Assembly (NCBI GenBank): GCA_036971475.1 | Contig: JBAIZL010000376.1 | Location: 1,769,501-1,833,500, forward strand | Length of the DNA stretch: 64,000 bases | Direction of reading: 5' to 3' | Origin: Prosapia bicincta | Taxonomy: Eukaryota; Arthropoda; Insecta; Hemiptera; Cercopidae | Shown here: positions 23,401 through 35,400 of the stretch, one piece after another | Position numbering within the stretch: position 1 is the stretch's first letter | How the letters are laid out: each line of letters opens with the position of its first letter | Program-made: the position numbers and the translations under genes | Notes under the pieces: model-generated | Told to the model about the DNA's origin: nothing | Seen by the model: only the letters and a program-made list of their open reading frames with translations | The model's database searches: none

Positions 23401-26400
23401 CCATCTGTCAAAAATATTTTAATTTTTTTTTTAGTATGAGATTAATGACAAAAGAAAGTGCATTTTGTCTCAAAAACCAGAAAACTACAACAAAAAGCTA
23501 AAAGGTTTTCATACACAAACGCATTTACATAACCTATAACAATAAAATTTTAAAATATAATTGATCCATTGAGGTAGACGCACGAATCTTAACTCGATGC
23601 CTATTCTTAGACGGAATTCTGAGACATGAGTGCTACTTGTGATCAAGATACAACAGTGATATTTGATAATGTAATTCCTTTCCCCCTGCTAGATCATGTT
23701 GGCATTTTTTCCATAACATGTTGCACAATTCGATCATATTTTTCTTATTTTTTATTAGAGAACATCCAGTTCAAAAAAACAAAAATTTTAAAAAAGAGGA
23801 GCCGGTTCGGTTTTACACAATAAAAAAAAGTCAAATTAGAAACATAAGGATGAAGAAGAAGGCCTACGTCATTCTTTAAATGAAAAAGAATTTGATGCCC
23901 ATCCTAACTAGTGCAAGATCTACATTCACATTCAAAGGACAAAGAGGGATGTATCTAATGTGTAAAGTGGCAAGGCTTAGTATACTATTAATGCAACGGT
24001 GTTAAAGAGGAAAACTCATTGTATGAGATTTATGAATTTTTAGACGTTAAGTATTTTTAGACGTAAGTAACTTCCCATACTATTAACAAGTGTATCCGGT
24101 CTTACCCCAATGTTGGGGTATGACCGGGTAATTAGACATTTTTTGTTAAAAATAATAAAAAATAAAACTTAATTATCTGAACATTTGTAGTCATATTATG
24201 TTGAAGAGATAATTATAGAGTAGTCTTACGGCCAAATTCAATAATGCACTGTTGGCTAGTTTGTTTATATTCACTAAATTCTGTCAATTATACTAACATC
24301 TGGTAGTCAACTGTACAACATGGTTCCATGCATGTCAAACAAACCCTTATTTTAGTCTTTCATTGTCTCTGAAGAAACAAAGGTTATGATGTCTATAGTT
24401 TGTGATTTCTATTCGTGTAGTGTAATTGTGGTGTTTTGTTTAGTCTCTATAGGAAAAAAATTGTGAAAAGCAAAAATGTTGAACAGGCACTTTCAAAATG
24501 GTTTACTCATACAAGAGTAATAATGCCCTAATTAGAAGAGGAATTCTTATGAAAAATGCCAAGGATTTCACAGAAAAACTGGGTGACAATGACTTCAAAC
24601 CAAAAGGTTATTGGTTATCAAGTTGGAAAAAAAACAATATTGCATACAAAAAGTGCATTGGAGAAAAGTTGGGTGCTGATGAAAAAGCAGCTGATTACTG
24701 GATAAAAAATGGCATTCCAGAACCTCTTGCAAAATATACAAGAAACAATATTTATAACTGTGTCAAAAGCAATCTTCAATTTAGAGCATTTCTTGATTTT
24801 ATTATTGTTTTAACATGACTGGTGATATTGGTGGAATGAAGTAATGTGCGACAAATTGTACGCCATAGGTGAAAATTTTTTAACCCATGTAGTGTAGAGA
24901 GTACTGAAGAATTTCTTTTACTGCCACCATGAAAATCATTAATTCATCTTCTCTATCGGGGTATTATACAAACATTAAAAACTTTGTACCGGACATGCAA
25001 CGAATGATAATTAACTTGATCGATGATGAGAGTCAATAAATTAATAATGTAAATGAGATTGCAAAAAAGTAATACTTTTCGAATGCTCTCCACATGTTAA
25101 AAATAGGCGTGGAATGACTTAAAACCAACAGGAAGTACAAAACTGTTTCACAGAGGCCAAGTTTAATCTAACAGGTGACCTGGAAATTGTAGAAATGGAC
25201 AAAGTTGTAGTTTTGAGTTGTGAGGAGGAACGCAGGATGTCTACAGCTGCTTCTACAAATTACAGAGCACTTAAGTGTTTTAAGTTAGTGCAAATGTAAA
25301 TGAGTAAGTTTTTAAAACCACAATATCAGAATCTGTGGAAACAAGTAAATATTGCTTCATTCGAAACTATTGTATTTTATTATAAACAGTATTCAAATTA
25401 AAAACGTTTGCTCTTTGCAAAATACTGTACATTATAATAAAATAATAATATCCTCTTCAGTCCTACACACACGTGTTCAGCTGTAAAACTTCTCTATGTG
25501 TATATATCTAGTATGTCTAGTGTGTTCTGAGCCCTCTCTGTGAAGTTAACTCGGTACTAGGATGTTTCAGATGTTCTCTTCAACAAAGAACCACATGATA
25601 AAATATCGTCCAACAGCAATCGGTCAACTCCTCGTTCTTCAAGAGCTTCAGTTATGTTTATGCAGCTTACAGTTATTTGTGCACATCTGTGTACATTGGG
25701 TCTGTATGGTAACTTTTCTATAGATTACTATTCATTATTATTGCTTTAATTACATAGATTTAATGATTAATAACTTTGTTTTTTCATTATTAAGGTTAAA
25801 AATTATAGTTTTTTGTAAGAACTTCATCTACGAGACAACCACTGACTGATGAGGAACTGTTGGAGCACTGGTGAGAACTGTTTGATTAGATATTTTACTG
25901 GTGTGGCTGTACTTGAAGCTTTAATAGTAAAGGGTATATCAGGTACGGGAACAACAATGAAATTAAGATTTCCTAACATTGATTTCAAATCGGACACTGA
26001 GCTGGCAAATAAAGGAAGTGGAGCTAGTGAAGTTAAAATTAGAAACAATAAAGAAAGAATTTATCTTAAATGGGTAGACAACAAAATTATTACTTTGGCT
26101 TCGGCCGTTCATTGTGCGGAATCCTTTTCTGAAGCAAAGAGGTATTCAGAAGCTGAGAAAAGATATGTTTATATACGAGGGTTGTCCAAAAATTAAAGAC
26201 CGTTTGAATTTTACCTTGTAGCTTCGCCTCTCCCCTCTAAAATGAGGCGCGCGCACATCTGTACCTTTATTAGTGTGTCCTTGGCAGTCGTTAGTGATAA
26301 ATGTCCCAGTACCGAATCCCGCCAGTTGTGAAGTTCACTATGTCATCAGATATCTTTACGCGGTAAAATTGTGCCCTGTCGATATTTATCGATGTGTGAA

Positions 26401-29400
26401 GGCCATTTACGGTAATATAATGAATGAACGCAATGTCAGGAAGTGGTGTATAGAGTTTTCAAGTGGCAGAACCAACGTCCATGACAAAGAAGAGAGGGGG
26501 AGGAAATCATCCGTCAACAAAGGGTTGTTGATGAAAATTGAAAAAAAACTTCGAGAAAATCGTCTGACGATCCGAGATCTTGCTGAAATGATACCTGAAG
26601 TCAGTAAATCAACAATTCAAACAATTTTGACGGAAATATTAGGTTACCAAAAAGTGTGAGCTCGTTGGGGATGCCAAAAATGTTGACCGAAGTTCACAAA
26701 GAAAATTGCATGGAAAGTTTTTGGATCGTTTTCAACAGGGAGGGGGAGGAGTTTTTGGACTCAATTGTGACTGGCAATGAAACGTGGACGTACCACCACA
26801 CACCTGAGTCCAAACAGCGATCCATGACATGGCGTCACTCCACATCTCCTCGCGTCAAAAAATTTCGCCAAACAATCTCTGTAAAAAAAATCATGGCAAC
26901 CGTCTTTTGGGACTGTCAAGGAGTTCTTGTCGAATTTTTACCTAATGGCATTGCAATTAACGCCGCTCGGTATTGTGAAACCCTAAAAAAGCTTCGAAGA
27001 ACGATCCAAAACAAGCGCCGGGAGAGATTGAGCAAGGGAGTCTGTTTGTTGCACTACAATGCTTGGCCCCACACTGCGACGGCACCGCGCTCCTAGATTC
27101 CTTTAAATGGGACGTTCTTAGCCATCCTGCATACAGCCCTGATCTGGCACCGAGCGATTTCCATCTTTTCCTTTACCTGAAGCAACATTTGGCTGGAAAA
27201 CGCTTTGAGACTGATGAAGAAGTCCAGGAAGAGGTGGAGAAATGTTTGCGGTCACAGGCGGGAGACTTCTATGACCAAAGCATTAAGAAGCTCATCCCCC
27301 GGCTAAACAAGTGCATAGATGTTGAAAAATAGTTTTTATATAAACTTAGAACTCCATGTACTTTTTTTGATAAAATAAAATTTTCCTGCTTTTTAAAATG
27401 AAAACGGTTTTTAATTTTTGGACAACCCTTGTACAAATGCCAAACGTTGTAAAACAATACAACATTAACATAAGGAGTTAACCTCCACAACCGACTTATT
27501 GCTCATTACAGAAGTTATCATAGGACCGTTAAAAGGCCAGTGCAGTTTTTTGAACACTTTATGGACATGGCATGTGTTAACAGCTGGATCACCTACAAAG
27601 AAGACTGCAGAAAATTTCACCTTAAAAAATTGTATATATTATGGATCTTCTTTACTTTAAAATGCGAATTCCACAGCTTCTAATAACTGATGGTGACAAA
27701 AATCATTCTGATTCAGAAACCAGTTTGGATGATGAGCAACCTCTACAAAAGAGAAAAGCAGGAAGGCCAGGCAAAGTTTCTTTGCCTCTCCCTGAAGAAA
27801 TGATAAAATCTGCTTTTCATCTTTCCGAAGCTATGGATTTGGTATAAGCACAATGCTGTCGGAGGCCTGGTTGCAGTGGACGGAGTAAAATACGGTATAC
27901 AGAGTGTAATGTTTACTTACGCATATTAAAGGAAAGAAACTGTTCCATCCATTTTCATTATAATTTTTAAAAAACATTTTTCAAATTAACCTTTTCTAAC
28001 AAATGAGTGCAGTTTTTTCTACTTCATTTTTAGACTGTTCACTGCAAAAAAATGTTTGTGCAATGTAGCCTACGATTAATTTCTTTATTTTTTGCAATTT
28101 TTATTCCTATAAATGTTGTAATTCAATACTGTATCCAATTAAATAAAGTCTTTTTATAAAAACTGTACAAAATAATTGACTGCGTAGCTTGGGTTAAGCC
28201 CCAATGTACACACATGTGTACAAATTATATTTTCTAATCTAAGTGTACTATCTACAAGTTCAACGCCATTTGTGTGAAGCAGTGCGAAGAAAACGTCCGG
28301 ACTTGTGTCAAAACCATTCATGGCTTTTGCATCACGATAATGCACCGGCTCACACATCGTTGCTTGTTCGTGATTTTTTGGCGATAAATAACACTGTAAT
28401 GATGCCCCAACCTCCATATTCGCCAGACATGGCCCCGTGTGACTTTTTACTTTTTCCAAAAATTAAAAAAAACCTTAAAGGGTCGTTGTTTCGCAAGCAT
28501 AGATGACATTAAAACTGCATCGCTGAAAGAGCTCAAAGCTATCCCAAAGATAGAGTTCCAAAGTGTTTTGAGAATTGGAAAAAGCGCTGGCATAAGTGCA
28601 TAATATCTAGAGGGGACTACTTTAAAGAGGACAATATCGATATAGATGAATAAATAAATATTTTTTTCAAAAAACCAAAATGCCAGGTATTTTTTGAACA
28701 CACCTCGTATACAAATATTAACACCATGGGATGAGCGGAATCTATAAAATGTAAGTTTTGTATTTGATTTCTAAAGAAATTTTTTTTTTACTAACCCAGT
28801 TCTTTTCATCAACCTTTCAAATTTAAAAGGTGTTTAAAATTTATTATGAACATAGTCATTGATGTTTTTAATAAATTTGTGATCATTTCAATTTATAAAA
28901 TTTAATATGTTACGCTTGTAATACATACCACTAACTGAAAAAGGATTTCATCCAAAAGGTTTACAGCTGACAGAGTATCACCAGTTCTCTCAATTGTTGA
29001 GGTTTTTGTTACTTTGGATTCCTTTTTTTCTAAATCGCTACGGACACTATTACCTATCAAATTAACAAAAAAATTACCAAAAGGTTGTTTTTATAAATAT
29101 CAGAAAATTACAATATTTTCACTTCAAATTTAAAAATGAACAACTTCATTCATTAATATTCCTTATAATAATTTTCTTTTTCTTTATTGGTATTTCTAAC
29201 ACTTTCTGTGTTGGTGCCATACAACATTACTTTTTCTTTTTGTTGTAAAAAAATAAAGGTCATCCAAAAATAAATTTTAAGAAAATTATTATTTACAAAA
29301 TAAAATGAAGGATAAATGATTATGTATGAAGCTGCCTCCACCCCCAAAAAAAATACCACTACTAGTAACTCACCCTTTCATTTCATTCTTCCTGGCAAAA

Positions 29401-32400
29401 AGCCAATGTCGGTTATCGAAAATTAAAATATTATTATAAATGATTATTGAAGAAATAAATTACAACAACCAATATTGTCATAGGCGAAAATTTAAAAATA
29501 AATACATGATGAAAAATAATAATACCACAAAAAATAATAATGCAATATATATTTTTTTCTTCACTAAAAACCTTTTTTCCCTGGCGAAAAACCAATTCAG
29601 GTTATCCAAAATCAGATATGCAAGTAGAATGATAATATTAAAATAGAATTTTAAAAAATTAATAAATATCAAAAATATTCTGTTCAGTACCAATTTGAAA
29701 TTTCCCTAACAAATTTCTCTGCAAAGAACTCATTGCTGTTACCATAATACGAGCAGACACATATATACAAAAATTATCAACAAAAAGAGAATAATGAACC
29801 TGAGATCGTATATTACGTCTAATGCTATTAATAGCAACAGCAAATACCGTCAATCCCAGCAAGCTGCCCTACAGTACACCATTCTCCAGTTTATAACTGT
29901 TTGAATATGATGAGCCTCCAAGACCAACAGAGAAAGGCCTATTTGATAAAAAGTTAGCTATGAATGCTAGGATATTTCCTTGTGTACCCCATGATTTTAA
30001 AAGTGTTCAAAATTCTTCTTTTTCACAGCATATCATATGCCTTCTTGAGGTCGAAGAAAACAGCAACGAGTGTTTGACGCAAGAGAAAGGCATTTTTAAT
30101 AGCAATTTCTAACAAAACAAATTGTTCAACGGATGATCGTCCTTATCTGAAACCACAAAAAGCAAAAGAACTATAAAGAGGAATCTTTCTTTTGATGAAC
30201 CTTAATCCACTATAGTTCAACTTCGTTTCCCACACTAGAGATGAGAAGTTCCTGAACAACTAGTTCATTGATCTAGTTCAGGAAAAAATAATCTTTGTTT
30301 TGATGCACCACAGTTCAACTTTTAAAAACCAAAACCTAAACATGGTATTTGATTTTTTGAGCAATCACTTTACTTTTTTATCCTTTAGTGAGGCAAAGTG
30401 TGTTCCAACTACAAGTGAAAATGCAATCAATTAATATATATATATATATATATTATTTTTTCTTGGTAATATTTAGATTTTTGTTCTTAACTTGTACTTT
30501 TAGAGTGTCTCATTTATTTAATAATATTTGTATTTGTTGCAGATGTTTTCGAGACAGACCAGCAATATTTGGTACCATTTTGAGCATACGAGGTGTGGCT
30601 ATTAAATAACGAGACTGACGTTGCGGCAGCAAAAGTGCGCATGCGTAATCCGCCATTGACTGTCAGCTGTTTAGTGTGAAGCTTTCTCTTCAAAATGCCC
30701 TTAGCCTCATCTACGTAAGTAACACGGTTTAGTTATAACCTTCATTTCCGTTAACGTTGTTATTTTGTTTTGCCGAATAGTGTAATAATAGAGCAACGAA
30801 TTGTTGTTAAATTTCACTTTAAACTTGGAAAAACCGCTACTGAAACTTATAATTTACTGAAAGAAGTGTACGGCAGTGAATGTTTATCCCGTGCACGAGT
30901 TTTTGAATGGTTCAAACGTTTTAAAGATGGCCGACAAGACGTTGAAGATGATTCGCGGCCAGGTCGCCCTTCAACGTCAAAAACGGATGACAATGTCGAA
31001 AAAGTTGCTAATTTGATTCGGTCTGATCGTCGATTGAGTATTCGTGCTATAGCTGAAACTGTAAACATTGATGAAGAATGTGTACGGCAAATTTTACATG
31101 ACAATTTGAACATGCAAAAAGTGTGCGCCAAAATGGTGCCAAAGATTCTCACGTTTGAACAAAAAGAAACTCGCAAAAATGTTTGTACTGACATTTTAGA
31201 TTCCATTAAAAATGACCCAAATTTATTGGAAAGGGTAATAACATGTGAAATCTGGATTAAGGTGAAATCTGCATTAAAAGGAACAAGATTTGAGTCCGTG
31301 GAGGCTGTTAAAGAGAAAGCGGCAAGAGTACTAAAAGAGTTGACAAAAGATGACTTTCAGCACTGCTTCCAACAATGGAAAATTCGCATGGAGCGTTGCA
31401 GGGATAGAGAAGGGGTGTATATTGAAGGCGATAATAAATAATTATGTATAAAATGAGAATAAAACTTTTTACAACGTCAGTCTCGTTATTTAATAGCCAC
31501 ACCTCATAAAGAAATTAAAAATGCCTTGCTATGCTAAAAGACTGACAAAAATACGGATTTTGAGGTTAGGGTAGATTTTAATGTTATTGACCATGAGGAA
31601 TCTAAATAATATCTAATTTTAAAAACCGTAACTGCAAAAGTTTTTGATATATAATGGTAATTTTGCTCCATATCTACTACCCAAACCTTGATTTACTACA
31701 TCAGACAAAAGTAACTAGAAGTTGAAAGGTATAAAACAGTATCTACATCGTAGTTGCCGTTTTTTGGCTTAGTATTCAGCAGTTATTGTTATTTAGCTTG
31801 CAAATGAGATAATACTCTCTATGGATAGCCTAGTAGGAGGGCTGTTTTTTTTCAACTTCCGACTGTACCGCTAGACGGCAGGGCGAGCGGCATCGGCCAG
31901 TAATGCGCGGCAATCGACTGCGCACCTCTCCCACTACAACCTCACTCGTTTTCGGGCGTCCGACGCCATTACCAGTTTATCCAGTAACACATAAACATGG
32001 CTACCTTGATAGAATCTCCCGCCAAGTGTGAGTTGCGAAGTGTCATTCGTTTCTTGGAAGCTGAAGGGTTATATGCAGCAGAAATTCACCGTAGAATGAA
32101 ACGAGTATACCGTGAAAGCTTTATGAGTGACAGTGCAGTGCGTGATTGGTGTAGGAAATTTAAAGATGGACGAGTTGACATTCATAATGAAGGGGGCCAA
32201 GGACGAAAGTCGATCGCAAACGAAGACCTCGTTGAACGAGTTGACCAAAGTGTAAGAAGCAATCGGAGGTTTACGATTACGGAGCTATCCAATCAGTTTC
32301 CTGATATTTCAAGGTCAGCCCTATATACTATCGTAACTGATAAGTTAGGCTACAAAAAACTTTATGCTCGATGGGTGCCGAAGATGTTGACTGATGACCA

Positions 32401-35400
32401 CAAAGCTCGGCGAATGGCGTCAGCAAGGTCTTTTCTAAATCGTTACGAGGCTGATGGCAATGATTTTTTGAACATAATCGTGACAGGAGATGAGTGACAG
32501 GTTCTGTACGACACCCCAGAAACGAAACAGCAGTCCCAACAATAGATGCATTCAAACTCTCCAAACAAACCCAAAAAATTCAAAAAACGTTCAACAACAG
32601 AAAGATTATGGCCACCGTGTTTTGGGATCAAAAAGATGTTTTGCTTGTGGAGTTTTTAGAGCCAGTGACCACAATCAATGCGGAAGGATACTGTGGTACG
32701 TTATAACGTTTGCTGAGAGCTATCCAGAACAAAAGGAGAGGAATGCTCACATCAGGAGTTGTGCTCATTCATGACAATGCCCGTCCTCATAGTGCTGCTT
32801 TGAAGAAATGTCTTCTTGACGGGTTTAAATGGGACATTTTTGACCATCCGGCGTATAGCCCTGATTTAGCGCCGAGTGACTATCACCTTTTCCCGGAACT
32901 GAAGATGATGCTAGGAGTGCAGAGCTTCCGAACTGACGACGCACTGCAAGTCGCCGTGAAAACCCATCTCAAATCACTGGCGGCAAACTTCTATGAAAGA
33001 GGTATTAAGAAGCTTGTACACAGGTATGAAAAATGCCTCAATTTAAAAGGCGATTTTGTTGAAAAGTAACTAATAATGTACCTAACTCTTGATAATAAAT
33101 TTATTTAATTACTCTCACTAGTTTTATTTTTATACCACATCGGAAGTTGATAAAAAAACAGCATTCGTAGATAAATGTTTTTTATGAATTCTCTTTATAG
33201 AGTACGAAAAAACCTAATTTCACTCTTTGTCTGATCCTAGTTGTGACAGATGCGTTTAGTTAACCTAATTTAAAGTTAAGAAAGTGTTTTCAGAGGTAAC
33301 AAACTATTGTAACAATCCCTGAGTGCCTCACTGAAGGGAACATGCACCTAATAGAAAATATCTTTCATCAAAGTTATCAATTGCGCAGATGCATTCTGAC
33401 TTCCTAACAGAACATAATAAAGTAACCTGTTCTTACAAATTTCATCGAATCATGAATATTGCATTCACGAAACTGCACTGAAGGTGCACCAAGTTTAAGC
33501 TTCACATTTCAGAGCACGTGAAAAACACAGATGATTCATGTTTAGTTTGTAAAGAGTGAAGTCTACACCATAAAAAATATAATGAAGCCAGACAGATGTA
33601 AAAAAATTCAGTGAACAAAGAAAAGATAGATGAATTTCATAAATCTGAAACGGTTTTGTATTCCAAGGATCTACAAAAAGTAATGATGTATCCCCGAATG
33701 AGACAGTTTAAAGAAGTTGTTTTCATAAAGAGGATTGTGGTATTCAACGAATCATTTATCCCAGAAGGAAAGAAACAAAAGATTGGGCATATAGGATGTC
33801 TATGGCATAAGGAAATTTCAGGTAGGAAGAAAGATGATATTGCTAGCGCATTTCATTTTTTTTCCAGGCAATAAAGTAATTATGGTTATCATTGCCTAAC
33901 TAAAATGTTATTTGTAAAGTGAATTTAGAATGAACCTTGAATAAATATGACTAGACAAAATAAAATAAATAGTTAAAACTAATTTTAATTATCTATAACT
34001 AAACAAAATGAAATTCAAAACTATACAGATTAAATATGATTATATAAATTCAGGTGGCGTAAAAAGGTGATGACAAGGTTGATAGCAGTGACCTGATCCC
34101 TTAGAACCACCTTGAAACTTCTTCGAAGATCATAACGTAAATACAAATCGGTCAACTAATCATACTCCAACATAATATGCTTCACTGTGATGGTACCTCA
34201 ACAAAACTGACATAGTGGTGAATCCTAATGTCGCATCAACCATCCATGTGTTAAAAAAAGAGTGACCGATGAGAAGACGAGTAACCACCACTTCCTCCCT
34301 ATGATTCGAACGAACAGATTTGAGGAACTAGATTTGAGAGTATTGAAGCAGTAAAAGAAAAAGCGACGGAAGTAATGTATGGACTTACCGAAAATGATCT
34401 GCAGCATTGCTATGAACAGTGGAAAATTCGTATGGAGCGGTGTATAGACCGAGGAGGAGAGTACATTAAAGGAGATAACATCAAATTGTAAATAATGGAA
34501 AATAAAATTTTTTTATAGCATCAGTTCGGTTTTTTTCTAGCCACACCTCGTATTATTAAGGTACATACGGTGTGTTCAGTATTAACTAAATGCGTGTTTT
34601 CATCACTGTTTGTATTTTATAATTTTCCAGCGTCATGAACAGCAACAACGTTTCTATATAAAGTATAGTTTATAGCCCTATAATACTGTAGAAGAGAACA
34701 AACTTTATTTTAAACAAATACGGTAGTACTGTTTCTTAGGCATTATGGTTACGTTCGCGTAAACTTGCGTAATACTGTAATATGAGTCTTTACGGAAAAA
34801 TCAGATTTCTCTTTATCGAAGTTTCCATATATCGAATTTTTTATAAGGAACCTATAATTTCGATGAAATATTAAGAGTGCCTTAACAAAAATATTTCAAC
34901 GACTCTAAAAAAAAAATGGTTGTAAGTGAAACAATCTCTTCCAAGTTGGCCAAGAAGATGCCAATGAGGGGCGTCTCAGCACATAAACAACAAAGACATT
35001 GAAGTAGTAAAAGAAATTGTTTTGGACAACCCATTTTTTTTCCAGGCGAAAAACCTACCAAGGTTATCATCGCCTAACTAAAGTTATTTTAAATAATTAT
35101 CTTAAAATAAAACTAACCAACTAAACAAAATAAAATAAAATAAATGTTTAATACAAATTGTAACTAAAACAAAAGAAACTAAAATTATACATAGTTTAAA
35201 TATTATTAAATAGATTCAGGTGGCGTAAGAAGGCGATGACACGGTCGATAGCCGTGACATCGTCCCTTAAAACCACCTTTAAACTACATCGAAGATCGTG
35301 ACGTACATACAAATCGCTCAACTCATCACAATCAAGCAGGATATGCTTGATTGTAATATTGCTTCTACAAAAAGGACATAGTGGTGGATCCTCATGTCGC

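Larger units (their letters stand above)
25820..28193 (+). mobile_element. piggyBac element 3, 5'-truncated, split by mariner M2
   Basis: Transposase text runs from about 25850 to the M2 insertion at 26174 and resumes at 27434 ([10 protein letters not shown]). It ends in a cysteine-rich domain at about 27848-27960. GGG followed by TTAA at 28194-28197 fits a piggyBac right terminus (GACTGCGTAGCTTGGG). No left end seen. Confidence 0.75.

Noticed and set aside
33611..33874. 87-codon plus-strand open frame
   Set aside because: Runs into a LINE A 3' end and has no recognisable content.
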